Origin: Segetibacter sp.
GTDB lineage: Bacteria; Bacteroidota; Bacteroidia; Chitinophagales; Chitinophagaceae
Length of the DNA stretch: 64,000 nt
Assembly (NCBI GenBank): GCA_021154405.1
Contig: JAJKIP010000030.1
Location: forward strand, 1 to 64,000
Direction: 5' to 3'
Shown here: piece after piece, positions 26,892 to 36,196 of the stretch
Numbering within the stretch: position 1 is the first letter of the stretch
Layout: every line of letters starts with the position of its first letter
Position numbers and translations under genes: made by a program
The notes under the pieces: model-generated
Database searches by the model: none
What the model was told of the DNA's origin: nothing
What the model saw: only the letters and a program-made list of their open reading frames with translations

Positions 26892-29018
26892 ATGAGAAAA
26901 CCTTTCATACTGTTCCTGTTACTCATTAGCCTGATAGCCTGGTTTTCAGATCTGGCTAATCTGATCTTTTATAGTTTACATATAGTCACGTCTAACAATA
27001 GAATGTATTGTTGGATATTGAGCGTTATTCTGCTATTTATAGCCGCTATTATTTACAGGAGGAATTATGGCCAAAAATTGCCTGCTTTTAAATCCCTTTT
27101 CGGAGGGGCAGATAAATCAGAATGGGTATTGCTGTTTTTGGTATCCTCCCCGGTTATATTACTGGGTCTGTTCCGCGCCCTTTACCCTGACATGAATTAT
27201 GATATTTTTCATTATGAAATGTATTTGCAGGATTTTGACCTAAGGGACAATTCCATAAGTTTTGCTCCAGGAGCATTCCGTTCTTATTTATTTCCCCTGG
27301 CAGAACGAATAAGCAAGTTGTTTCGCTATGTGCTGGGATACAGAATGGGTACGATATTCAATACGTTCCTTCTGATTACTATCATTTTTTCTGTGTATGA
27401 TTTCCTGAAAAAAGCGTTTGCAGCCTGTCTCCCTGATAGGCGTTTTCCGCGTATTCCAATTGCATTATTTTGTTTGTTCACGATTTTCGCAGACAATACT
27501 TTATTTACGATAGGCTCCTACAAATCTGATCTTATAGGAGTTCCTCTTTTACTGGAATTAATTCACCTTTATTTTTTTCCTTCAGGCAGGTCTGGGAAAT
27601 TCCGCCATGTTGTTTTTTTCCTGCTTGGTTCTATTTGTATAGCCTATAAATTGACTTTTCTGCCGTATGTGGGAATAATTTCATTTTTCTATTTAATAAA
27701 AAACCGGAGCGAATTTAAGGTGAAGGATTATTTCGTAAGCTGTTTGCTTCTTTTAATCTTCCCACTGATTTACTTTGTCTATAACCTGATGGATACGGGT
27801 AGTCCAATGTTTCCTTTTTATAATGATATTTTCCATTCCAGGCTGTTTCCCGCGAAAAGGTTCAGGGATGAGAGATACGGCATAAAAGAGTGGTATGAGC
27901 TATTCACTTTTCATATTGCTACCCTGCGGAATCCCGAAAGATGCAATGAATGGCATATTTTCAGTTATCGTCTGTTAGTGGGAAATTTCATAAGTCTCAT
28001 TGTTATCCTGGTTTATTTTGTGAGAAAAAAGATGGGTCAGGCGAACCCCTTATTGCAACTGATCGCTCATATTGCCTTACTTGCACTTTTATTTGATTAT
28101 GCCTGCGTAATTACAACAGGCTATTTCAGGTATGGAGCTATTGTTGAGATACTTTATGGGGTTATTTTACTGCTTCTTTTTTACGGACTGTTGGAAAGAG
28201 CTTTCGCTATACTTTTATTCTTCGCAATCTTTTTACAGTCCTTTATTACATTCAAAAATATATATGTAACCCATTATAACCTTTCCTGGCACGATTACAA
28301 TGCTTTAATGTCCGATGGCCGTGGAATCAAAAGGAATGCTGCAATGTTTTTCCGGGATCACGGAAAAATAAATGATCCTGCAGGAGCACTTGATAAGGTA
28401 GAAGGATTTGTGAATACAGCACCGTTTCCTGAGGACGGACTGGCAAAAATTTTAAAAGGAAGTATACCAATATATGATCTGCAGCCTGACGGCCGTACCC
28501 CGGAATTGGTTATGGAAATGGAAAAAAAGTTAAGAGATCTTTCCCGTAAAAAAACTTTAATGTCCGTTTGCTCAATGGAGGCCTTTAATATTGACCAAAT
28601 TAAAACATTAAACGGCAAAGGCTTCCTGGTAACTAAAATGTATGATGTTTATCCAGACTTTATGCATGTGGGTGAGCCTGTTTTCCTTCTGGAGATTAAA
28701 TACCTGGATACAAGTGCCTATTCAATTAAGACTACAGTACAATATATCAGGGATGAGAATCCGCCAGGATTAGCAAATAGTTTTGAATATAATACCGGGA
28801 ATGATCTGAAAATCTTTGTCAGGGAAGCCGCCTTCGCCTATTCGTGGGATTTTCTGCCCCAACAATATGAGATTACGATAAACGGTACTAAACATACAAC
28901 CAATAACAGATTCGGGCTCAATAAAATTATGGCAATAGAAGATAATAAATTGAAGATTGAAAAGCCCAATAGCGTGCCTTATTTTGTATTAATCCAGGAA
29001 TTGGAGAAGAAAAAGTAA
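26892..29018 (+). CDS. Large multi-pass membrane protein, GT-C-like
   Basis: A 708-residue inner-membrane protein with about ten hydrophobic segments in residues 1-450 and a soluble C-terminal part (about 460-708). After the first segments comes an acidic loop, YPDMNYDIFHYEMYLQDF; Asp-rich first loops of this sort are typical of GT-C transferases using polyprenyl-phosphate sugars. The following gene is a DPM1-like GT2 which could make that donor, and the two are separated by one base. The assignment as GT-C is by topology and loop type, not by family match. An ordinary transport role is the main alternative. Confidence 0.7.
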   Translation: MRKPFILFLLLISLIAWFSDLANLIFYSLHIVTSNNRMYCWILSVILLFIAAIIYRRNYGQKLPAFKSLFGGADKSEWVLLFLVSSPVILLGLFRALYPDMNYDIFHYEMYLQDFDLRDNSISFAPGAFRSYLFPLAERISKLFRYVLGYRMGTIFNTFLLITIIFSVYDFLKKAFAACLPDRRFPRIPIALFCLFTIFADNTLFTIGSYKSDLIGVPLLLELIHLYFFPSGRSGKFRHVVFFLLGSICIAYKLTFLPYVGIISFFYLIKNRSEFKVKDYFVSCLLLLIFPLIYFVYNLMDTGSPMFPFYNDIFHSRLFPAKRFRDERYGIKEWYELFTFHIATLRNPERCNEWHIFSYRLLVGNFISLIVILVYFVRKKMGQANPLLQLIAHIALLALLFDYACVITTGYFRYGAIVEILYGVILLLLFYGLLERAFAILLFFAIFLQSFITFKNIYVTHYNLSWHDYNALMSDGRGIKRNAAMFFRDHGKINDPAGALDKVEGFVNTAPFPEDGLAKILKGSIPIYDLQPDGRTPELVMEMEKKLRDLSRKKTLMSVCSMEAFNIDQIKTLNGKGFLVTKMYDVYPDFMHVGEPVFLLEIKYLDTSAYSIKTTVQYIRDENPPGLANSFEYNTGNDLKIFVREAAFAYSWDFLPQQYEITINGTKHTTNNRFGLNKIMAIEDNKLKIEKPNSVPYFVLIQELEKKK

Positions 29019-29019
29019 T

Positions 29020-29988
29020 ATGAAAATAGCTGTTCTCATACCCTGTTACAATGAAGCGATGACCATTCAACAGGTCATTAATGGATTCAGGAAGGAAGTT
29101 CCAGGAGCGGATATTTATGTATATGATAATAACTCCAGGGACAACACCTACGAAATGGCCAAATCAGCAAACGTAAATGTAGTAAGGGAATCTCGTCAGG
29201 GAAAAGGAAATGTTGTTCGATCAATGCTCAAGAATATCGATAGTGATATTTATATTCTTGTAGATGGTGATGATACTTATCCTGCGGAGTCCATCCATGA
29301 ACTGTTGAAGCCGGTTCTGGCAAATGAGGCAGATATTGTTATTGGTGATAGAATTTCCAATGGGCGTTATTCCGACGAAAACAAAAGGGCATTCCATAGC
29401 TTTGGAAATAATCTTGTCAGAAGACTCATTAATACCTTATTTAAATCCAGACTTAAGGATATAATGAGCGGCTACAGGATAATGAACAGGCATTTTGCAA
29501 AAACTTTTCCTGTCTTAAGCAAGGGATTTGAAATTGAAACTGAAATGAGTATTTACTCTCTGCATAATAATTTCCGCATAATTGAGGTCCCAATTGATTA
29601 TCGAGACAGGCCCACGGGAAGTGTTTCAAAATTGAATACTTACCGCGATGGCTTCAAAGTAGTAAAAATCATATTCTGGCTTTTTAAAGATTATAAGCCT
29701 TTGATCTTTTTCTCCTGGTCCAGCCTCATCCTGGTTCTTGCCGGCTTTGCCATAGGTACGCCTGTTATTCTTGAATTCCTGAGAACAGGGTTTATTCTTC
29801 GTGTACCTTCCGCTATATTATCGGCCGCACTTGAAATAATCGGTATTTTATTGTTTGCCTGCGGATTGATCCTCGATACGACAGTTAAACATCAGCGCTC
29901 GCTAAATGAACAGATGTCAAATCTTTTCATAACATTAGATGAAAACTGGAAACGGGAGCATTCAAATAGAAAAAATGAAAGTATTTAG
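29020..29988 (+). CDS. DPM1-like GT2 with C-terminal membrane segments
   Basis: A 322-residue glycosyltransferase of the polyprenyl-phosphate sugar synthase type. Seen: LIPCYNEAMTIQQVI, YVYDNNSRDNT, ILVDGDDTYPAES (metal-binding DGDD), KDIMSGYRIMNR and RPTGSVSKLNTYRDG. Two C-terminal hydrophobic helices (about 232-292) anchor it. It most likely loads a hexose onto polyprenyl phosphate for a periplasmic GT-C enzyme; the adjacent 708-residue membrane protein is the natural partner (inference). It overlaps the next methyltransferase gene by 14 bases. Confidence 0.88.
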   Translation: MKIAVLIPCYNEAMTIQQVINGFRKEVPGADIYVYDNNSRDNTYEMAKSANVNVVRESRQGKGNVVRSMLKNIDSDIYILVDGDDTYPAESIHELLKPVLANEADIVIGDRISNGRYSDENKRAFHSFGNNLVRRLINTLFKSRLKDIMSGYRIMNRHFAKTFPVLSKGFEIETEMSIYSLHNNFRIIEVPIDYRDRPTGSVSKLNTYRDGFKVVKIIFWLFKDYKPLIFFSWSSLILVLAGFAIGTPVILEFLRTGFILRVPSAILSAALEIIGILLFACGLILDTTVKHQRSLNEQMSNLFITLDENWKREHSNRKNESI

Positions 29989-30826
29989 AATCAGATCTTT
30001 GCAGGAATATATTGATCATGTTGAAAAAAACAAGACCAATTATTCCTACATGCAGCAGGTGGAGGCGAAGATAGCTGGTAATCCTGCCAGGGATTTTACT
30101 GTTAAAGGGATTTCTTATCCTGCGGGTCAATTCGTGGATTTTAAGGTAGATTATTTATTTTCCAATGGAAAGGATATCAATTGGAGGGAGCGGCTTATTT
30201 GCCCATCTACCGGCCTTAATAACAGATTAAGGGCCTCCGTCCATATTCTTGATTTTGAGTTATCTCCTTACCCTGAAAGTAAAATTTATATAACTGAACA
30301 GGTAACTCCATTGTTCTCCTTTTTAAATAGTCGCTTTCGGAATCTTATTGGATCAGAATATTTGGGTAATGATCTCATATCAGGCTCAATCAAAGATGGG
30401 ATTTGTCATGAAGACATGACCGCGTTATCATTTGAAGATGATTCTATTGATCATTACCTGACATTTGAATGCTTTGAACATATACCCAATTATCCGAAAG
30501 CAATTTCAGAGGCATTTCGGGTACTAAAACCGGGAGGACTCTTCCTCGGAAGTTTTCCTTTTGACAGGAATATTGAAAAGAATCTTGTCAGGGCCAGGCT
30601 GGACAGGGAAGGCAATATTATTCATCTGATGGAGCCTGAATATCATGGCGACCCGGTTTCAGAAAAGGGTATATTGTGCTTTACTGTGTTTGGTTGGGAA
30701 ATTATGAAGCAATTGCGTGAAGCGGGATTTGAAGATGCGTATGCGTTATTTATCTGGTCACATGAATTTGGTTATCTTGGAGGAGAACAGGTTTTCATAA
30801 TTGCAAAAAAAGGATATTCTAAATAA
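29975..30826 (+). CDS. SAM-dependent methyltransferase
   Basis: A 283-residue methyltransferase-type protein. Seen: ICPSTGLNNRLRA in an N-terminal part, the later HYLTFECFEHIPNYPKA and VLKPGGLFLGSFPF, typical post-SAM motifs of class I methyltransferases; the SAM loop itself is less clear. I choose ATG 29975, which overlaps the GT2 stop by 14 bases; the open frame reaches 29939. It is the fourth methyltransferase domain of the locus. Target unknown. A 55-base gap follows. Confidence 0.78.
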   Translation: MKVFRIRSLQEYIDHVEKNKTNYSYMQQVEAKIAGNPARDFTVKGISYPAGQFVDFKVDYLFSNGKDINWRERLICPSTGLNNRLRASVHILDFELSPYPESKIYITEQVTPLFSFLNSRFRNLIGSEYLGNDLISGSIKDGICHEDMTALSFEDDSIDHYLTFECFEHIPNYPKAISEAFRVLKPGGLFLGSFPFDRNIEKNLVRARLDREGNIIHLMEPEYHGDPVSEKGILCFTVFGWEIMKQLREAGFEDAYALFIWSHEFGYLGGEQVFIIAKKGYSK

Positions 30827-30881
30827 AAGCATCGCTGAGCCTGTATAATCGAAACGGCACAATTTAATTTATTGTGAGAAG

Positions 30882-31634
30882 ATGAAGGATACCACTTGTT
30901 CAATTTTTTTCCATAATTATTATGGTCAACACGAGAAGTGGATGAAGCTTTTTTCTGAGAAAATGAATGTTCCCTTTAACCTTTTCTATAATATAGTAGG
31001 AGATAGCATTTATACTCTTGATGAAAAAAGCCCTGAAGCTGTAACTTTTGATTCCTCCCAATCCAGGGTCCTGCAAAACCTTATTGTCTGCAAATCTTCC
31101 AACCAGGGTAAAGACCTGGGAGGTAAAATGATTTTGATGGATGCGTACTCAAATGCAGGCTTGGCAAGTGAATATATAATATTCCTGCAGGACAAAAAAA
31201 GCCCGTATAAGATTCAGAACGAAGAATGGAAAAGAAAGTTGTTTCGGATCATTGATCCAGTATTTATTCAGGAGGCTGTAACCACCTTTCAAAACAATAA
31301 GAATATCGGAATTGTAGCAGCTGCAGAAAGCATTCTTAATGAATGGGATCATTCAGATCAATCTTACAAAAGCAATAATAAGCGCCAGTTGTTGAATTTG
31401 CAAGACCAGTATAAAATATATACAAAAGACCATCTGTATATTGCCGGGACTATGTTCTGGGCTAGAGCAGTAACTTTGGAAAACTTTTTTGCCAAAAATA
31501 ACCCACTTGATATACGTTCCAGCCTTGAAAAAGGCAATGTGATGGATGAAAATAGTGGAAGCAATACACACGCCTGGGAGCGATTACTAAGCTGGCTGAT
31601 TACGTCTCAGGGCTATGGGATAAAAGGATTATGA
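30882..31634 (+). CDS. RgpF-like glycan synthesis protein
   Basis: A 250-residue protein resembling the rhamnan-synthesis F (RgpF) family. Seen: IFFHNYYGQHEKWM, VCKSSNQGKDLGGKMI (the asparagine-glycine-x-aspartate pattern of the family), IIFLQDKKSP, AGTMFWARAVTL and HAWERLLSW. Such proteins are found in rhamnose-rich polysaccharide loci and are thought to take part in polymer assembly. The stop overlaps the next ATG by four bases (ATGA), implying coupling with the WbsX-like gene. Confidence 0.75.
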   Translation: MKDTTCSIFFHNYYGQHEKWMKLFSEKMNVPFNLFYNIVGDSIYTLDEKSPEAVTFDSSQSRVLQNLIVCKSSNQGKDLGGKMILMDAYSNAGLASEYIIFLQDKKSPYKIQNEEWKRKLFRIIDPVFIQEAVTTFQNNKNIGIVAAAESILNEWDHSDQSYKSNNKRQLLNLQDQYKIYTKDHLYIAGTMFWARAVTLENFFAKNNPLDIRSSLEKGNVMDENSGSNTHAWERLLSWLITSQGYGIKGL

Positions 31635-32482
31635 TTAACCGGATTTTTTTTGTTGCAGATGAAACAAGTTTATTGGGGAACCAGCTTCCTGATGAGGAAA
31701 ATGTGTTTTTCAGCGTTCGTGTGGATCCGCTGGATGAAATAAAGCTGAAAGAGATTTATAAATTCACTATCGATAACCCCCGCCTGCCAATAGCTTTAAC
31801 ATTATCCCTGACAGGGAAACTGCCACATGAAACCATACGGCTACTAACCTCATTTTTTTTCCTTGATTCCTCTCTTCGGATTGATAACAAACCCGTGATT
31901 AATATAATGGGGGATAATCCCGAAATATTATCCGGGATCGAAATTCATCTTAAAGATTATTGCAAATTGCAGGGATTAGATGAAGTAATTGTAAATACTA
32001 TTCCTGGTATACTGAACCAGAGTCTAAACTATTCTACAGCACGATCACCGGAAGAAGCTATTCGATTGTACAGGGAATTTTTAAATCTTAGACATTTTGG
32101 TACAGGTACTCTTTTTACTCTTTTGACAGCAAATGATAATCTGCATGATCTGTTAAAGTCCCTGGCTTCCGAAGATTTAGGGCTTGATAAAGAATTTACT
32201 GGATTATCTGATCTTATCGTTAAATGCAGGCTTCTTGAAAAGGAAACAACTTATCTTAAAAGAAAACTCCTATTAAACGAAAAGGAACTGGCAAATCAGA
32301 AACAATATCAGGATATTTTAAGGTCACAGCATTCAACCAGGCAATTGCAGGATTACTATAATAATGAGTATGAGATATTGCCGAAATGGTATAAGCAAAT
32401 GGGTCATGTATTGAAAGTGATTATGGGTAAAAGAACACTGAAATCATTGTTTAGGGACGACGTTAAAAAATATAGGGATTGA
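31631..32482 (+). CDS. WbsX-like partial domain with coiled-coil tail
   Basis: A 283-residue protein. Residues about 45-120 (LTSFFFLDSSLRIDNKPVINI) resemble the segment of WbsX-type proteins in which a sugar-transferase-like barrel reads a conserved Lys-Pro-Val strand, but much of the usual WbsX length is missing, so this is a reduced form or only a distant relative. Residues about 200-275 form a charged helical tail with YNNEYEILPKWYKQMGH and a basic end. It is coupled to the RgpF-like gene upstream (ATGA) and to the GT fusion downstream (TTGA). The function is not established. Confidence 0.6.
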   Translation: MINRIFFVADETSLLGNQLPDEENVFFSVRVDPLDEIKLKEIYKFTIDNPRLPIALTLSLTGKLPHETIRLLTSFFFLDSSLRIDNKPVINIMGDNPEILSGIEIHLKDYCKLQGLDEVIVNTIPGILNQSLNYSTARSPEEAIRLYREFLNLRHFGTGTLFTLLTANDNLHDLLKSLASEDLGLDKEFTGLSDLIVKCRLLEKETTYLKRKLLLNEKELANQKQYQDILRSQHSTRQLQDYYNNEYEILPKWYKQMGHVLKVIMGKRTLKSLFRDDVKKYRD

Positions 32483-34650
32483 AGTACTGGCTATTGACAA
32501 CGGAATATCCTCCATTTTTTGGAGGTGGAATAGGAACTTATTCTGCTATTACCGCAAGAATGATGGCTGCCAAAGGTCATTCTGTTTCCGTATTTGTGAA
32601 TGATGCTTCGGTCAATAATATTGCTATTGAGGAAAGAGAGGGGATACAGATAATCCGGTTCAATACCTCGCGTACAAACTCTTCTTCTTTTCTGGGACAT
32701 ACCACCAATATCAGCTATGAATTCGCACATATTGTAAAACATTTTATTGAAAAAGAAGGGAAGCCTGATTGTATCGAAGCCCAGGAATACCTGGGAATCG
32801 CTTACTATCTTTTGCAGTATAAGCTAATGCTGTATGATTGGTGTAAAGACATTCCTGTTTTGATAACCATGCACTCTCCCTCTTTCCTCTATATGGAGTA
32901 CAATCATGTGCCCATGTACCGTTATCCCAATTTCTGGATCTGTGAAATGGAGCGGTTTTGTTTGCAGGCAGCAGACCATGTTATTTCACCCAGCCAGTTT
33001 ATGATACGTGAACTGGACAAAAGATTCAAATTAAGTAATAAGAACGTTTCAATTATACCCAACCCATTTGAAGGAAAGGCATATGGCAGGTTTGAAGCAG
33101 GTAATTCAGTACCTGATCAGATTGTGTTTTATGGAAAGCTCACTGCACAAAAAGGCGCCTTTCGTCTGATGGCCTATTTCAAACAATTATGGGACGAGGG
33201 ATTTGACAGACCGCTGTACCTGCTGGGAGGCCAGGATATAGTCTATCATCCTGAAGGCAGAACAATGGGTGATATCATCAGACAGCGATTTAAAAAATAT
33301 ATTGAAAGTGGATTGCTGAAAATGGAGGCGCGTGTAAAACCGTCAGATATTGGTCAGCGGCTTTCCAAGGCTGAACTCGTTATAATTCCCAGTGATAATG
33401 ACAACCTTCCTTATGTGGCATTTGAGATGATGGCACTTGGAAGGATTGTGCTTGTTTCAAAGCAGGGTGGTCATTCTGAAGTGGTTGAAAACGGTTTGGA
33501 TGGTTTCATCTTTGATCATAATGAACCGCAAACCTTTTTTGACCAGTTGAAAAATATCTTACAATTGAATCGGGAAGAAAGAAAGAAAATTGCCTCTGCA
33601 GCAATAAAGAAGGTAAATGAAAACTATAATCCGGATATAACTTATGCTAAAAAAATCCCGGTAATAGAAAATCTGATTCGGTCACACCAAAACCTTCGCA
33701 CCGTTTTCCCATTTGTACACCACAAACCGGCTCCACCACTCGTGGATCAGATTTCTTCTCGTAAGGGTCTATTATCTGTAGTTGTTCCATATTACAACAT
33801 GGGGGCTTATATCGATGAAACCATCAACTCTATTTTAAAAACTGACTATGAAGAACGAGAGGTCATCATCATCAATGATGGAAGTACGGACGATATAAGT
33901 ATTGAAAAATTGAATACTTATCGGAACAGACAGGACATTAAAATTATAGATGTTCCCAATGGTGGCCTTGCAAAATCCCGCAACCTGGGAGCGCAATCTG
34001 CCAATGGTGAGTTCCTTGCCTTTCTGGATGCTGATGATACAGTACGGCCGGAATATTATTCTCGCGCCATTTCCGTATTTAACCAGTACTCCAATGTTTA
34101 TTTTGCTGGTTGCTGGGTAAGATATTTTGGAAATTCAAATAATAGCTGGCCTGCCTTTCAGCCAGAACCTCCCATCATCCTTTATCACAATCTCGTAAAT
34201 TCAAGTAGCCTGGTTTATAAGCGCGCGGCTTTTTTGGCTGCAGGAAAAAATGATTCAACCATGAGTTTTCAGGGGCTTGAGGATTATGATAGCGTTATTT
34301 CCCTGTTAGCTGCCGGCTTTGGTGGTATTGCCATACCCGAGGCCCTGTTTAACTATAGAATACGTCCGGACTCTATGATAAGGGCGATCTCCACATCCAA
34401 AAAATTATATTTATACCAACATATTAGCGAGAAGCATAGACAGTTTTACGCTACTTTTGCCGCCGATGTATCTAACCTGCTCAATGCCAATGGTCCAGGC
34501 ATATCGCAGGACAACCCATCCCTTGACTACCACCTGGCAGACCGGCTTCCTTTCGGAGGGAAAATGGCAGGAAAGATGGTCGGGTTGATCAAGCGTAATC
34601 GTTTTATGAAAAACATAGCTTACAAGGTCTATAAGCTGCTCAAAAAATAA
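32479..34650 (+). CDS. GT4-GT2 fusion glycosyltransferase (723 residues)
   Basis: Two transferases in one chain. Residues 1-400: GT4 type with WLLTTEYPPFFGGGIGTYS, MHSPSFLYME, YGKLTAQKGAF and IPSDNDNLPYVAFEMMALG. Residues about 430-650: GT2 type with LSVVVPYYNMGAYIDETI, IIINDGSTDD, FLDADDTVRPEY and FQGLEDYDSVISLL. It starts at TTG (32479), which overlaps the preceding TGA as TTGA. Two domains suggest successive addition of two sugars. Predicted cytosolic, membrane-associated. Confidence 0.9.
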   Translation: MKYWLLTTEYPPFFGGGIGTYSAITARMMAAKGHSVSVFVNDASVNNIAIEEREGIQIIRFNTSRTNSSSFLGHTTNISYEFAHIVKHFIEKEGKPDCIEAQEYLGIAYYLLQYKLMLYDWCKDIPVLITMHSPSFLYMEYNHVPMYRYPNFWICEMERFCLQAADHVISPSQFMIRELDKRFKLSNKNVSIIPNPFEGKAYGRFEAGNSVPDQIVFYGKLTAQKGAFRLMAYFKQLWDEGFDRPLYLLGGQDIVYHPEGRTMGDIIRQRFKKYIESGLLKMEARVKPSDIGQRLSKAELVIIPSDNDNLPYVAFEMMALGRIVLVSKQGGHSEVVENGLDGFIFDHNEPQTFFDQLKNILQLNREERKKIASAAIKKVNENYNPDITYAKKIPVIENLIRSHQNLRTVFPFVHHKPAPPLVDQISSRKGLLSVVVPYYNMGAYIDETINSILKTDYEEREVIIINDGSTDDISIEKLNTYRNRQDIKIIDVPNGGLAKSRNLGAQSANGEFLAFLDADDTVRPEYYSRAISVFNQYSNVYFAGCWVRYFGNSNNSWPAFQPEPPIILYHNLVNSSSLVYKRAAFLAAGKNDSTMSFQGLEDYDSVISLLAAGFGGIAIPEALFNYRIRPDSMIRAISTSKKLYLYQHISEKHRQFYATFAADVSNLLNANGPGISQDNPSLDYHLADRLPFGGKMAGKMVGLIKRNRFMKNIAYKVYKLLKK

Positions 34651-34656
34651 CAGACT

Positions 34657-35454
34657 ATGCTTATTAGAATCGTGACAGATTGGGTAAAGCGTTCCAATAA
34701 ACTGGAACGGTTGTGGTTGATGGCCAAGATTGAATTCAAACTTAGGTACTATGAAAACAAGCTGGGCCTTCTTTGGGCACTGATCAAACCAGTTTCCGAC
34801 ATAGTCATCTACTATGTGGCTTTTGAGCTAATCATGAAGCAGGGTGTACCCAATTTTATTTCCTTTCTTTTTATCGGTCTTATCATGTGGAATTTCTTTG
34901 TTGAATGCACAACAGGAACTATTCAGATTCTCAATACTAAAAAATATTTGTATGAGTTTACAAATATGAATAAGATTGAGATATATGTCTCCACACTTAT
35001 CAGTAATTGTATAGGGTTTTTTTTCAATTTACTGATGTTTACCCTGTACTTTCACATTTTTGAAAAAGGGGTGGGCTCGTATACATGGAATGCACTTTAT
35101 TTTATACCCATATTTCTGAACCTGTTGATCATTGCGCTAGCCTTTTCGCTGATCCTTTCGAATATTTATATTATTGCGAAAGATATTACCCAGATTTGGA
35201 TTGTTATTACGGGGCTTGGATTCTGGCTTTCACCCATTTTATTTAAACTTGATAAATTCAGGGAAGCTTTGCCTGGCCTGGAATTCATTAATCCACTTTC
35301 AGGCGTTATCATCAATGCAAGAAATGTATTACTGTACCATAAAGCACCTGACTGGACACTGTTCTTTTTTGGCTGGCTTTATGCAGGAATTTTGCTCGTA
35401 ATAGGCTTGCTGCTATTAAACAGACTGGGATCTAAAGCTGCTGAAAAACTATGA
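34657..35454 (+). CDS. Wzm-type ABC-2 permease for polysaccharide export
   Basis: A 265-residue membrane protein with six hydrophobic segments. The pattern is that of ABC-2 permeases that export O-antigen or teichoic-type polymers: an N-terminal amphipathic KIEFKLRYYENKLGLLWALIK, then the first membrane helix, and a FINPLSGVIINARN segment. It lies 6 bases after the GT fusion gene and 4 bases before its ATP-binding partner. It would carry the undecaprenyl-linked glycan across the inner membrane. Confidence 0.9.
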   Translation: MLIRIVTDWVKRSNKLERLWLMAKIEFKLRYYENKLGLLWALIKPVSDIVIYYVAFELIMKQGVPNFISFLFIGLIMWNFFVECTTGTIQILNTKKYLYEFTNMNKIEIYVSTLISNCIGFFFNLLMFTLYFHIFEKGVGSYTWNALYFIPIFLNLLIIALAFSLILSNIYIIAKDITQIWIVITGLGFWLSPILFKLDKFREALPGLEFINPLSGVIINARNVLLYHKAPDWTLFFFGWLYAGILLVIGLLLLNRLGSKAAEKL

Positions 35455-35458
35455 TACC

Positions 35459-36196
35459 ATGAAAAACCAGGAATTCGCCATCGTTGCCAAAAACATAAGC
35501 AAAACCTTTCATATAACAGAGGATAGCCATAATAGTGTCAAGCAGCGTCTGTTTAATCTGTTTAATTCGCCAAAGAAGAAAAGAGTTGAAGCTATCAAGC
35601 CTTTATCGCTCGAGATCAGAAGTGGCGAATGCATAGGCCTGTTAGGGCGGAATGGATGCGGAAAGTCAACGCTCGTCAAATTACTGGCTGGCGTTTATCC
35701 TGTTGATGGGGGAACTATGAAGATCAATGGTTCTACCATGCTTATGAACCTTGGGGTTGGTATGAGCCATGAATTGACCGCCAGAGAGAATATCTATGTT
35801 TCTGGTTCCGTGCTTGGACTTAAGATCAAAGAGATTGATGCTATATTTGACCAGATCATTGACTTTGCAGAACTGAGAGAATTTGTGGATTCAAAGATCA
35901 AATATTTTTCTTCTGGTATGGTGGCAAGACTTGGTTTTTCCATTGCCGTTAACGCCGGAGCCGATATCATGTTTCTCGATGAAATATTTGCCGTTGGCGA
36001 TATGAAATTCCAGGAAAAAGCCATCAAAGTATTTGAAAGTTCCTGGATCGAAGGCAAGACGGTTATATTGGTAAGCCATAGCATGGACGTTGTGAGAAAA
36101 TATTGTAAGCGTGCAGCTTTTATGAAGAATGGAGAACTGATATATATTGGGGAAACTGAAAAAGCAATTGAGCTTTACATGGAAGACAACCATTAA
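35459..36196 (+). CDS. Wzt-type ABC exporter ATP-binding protein, short form
   Basis: A 245-residue ABC ATPase with Walker A GLLGRNGCGKSTL, signature FSSGMVARLGF, Walker B IMFLDEIFAVGD and the switch His in VSHSMD. It pairs with the permease. It lacks the C-terminal beta-sandwich that in Wzt proteins binds the modified end of the glycan, so export here is probably not gated by that route. The stop overlaps the last four bases of the opposite-strand ligase gene. Confidence 0.93.
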   Translation: MKNQEFAIVAKNISKTFHITEDSHNSVKQRLFNLFNSPKKKRVEAIKPLSLEIRSGECIGLLGRNGCGKSTLVKLLAGVYPVDGGTMKINGSTMLMNLGVGMSHELTARENIYVSGSVLGLKIKEIDAIFDQIIDFAELREFVDSKIKYFSSGMVARLGFSIAVNAGADIMFLDEIFAVGDMKFQEKAIKVFESSWIEGKTVILVSHSMDVVRKYCKRAAFMKNGELIYIGETEKAIELYMEDNH

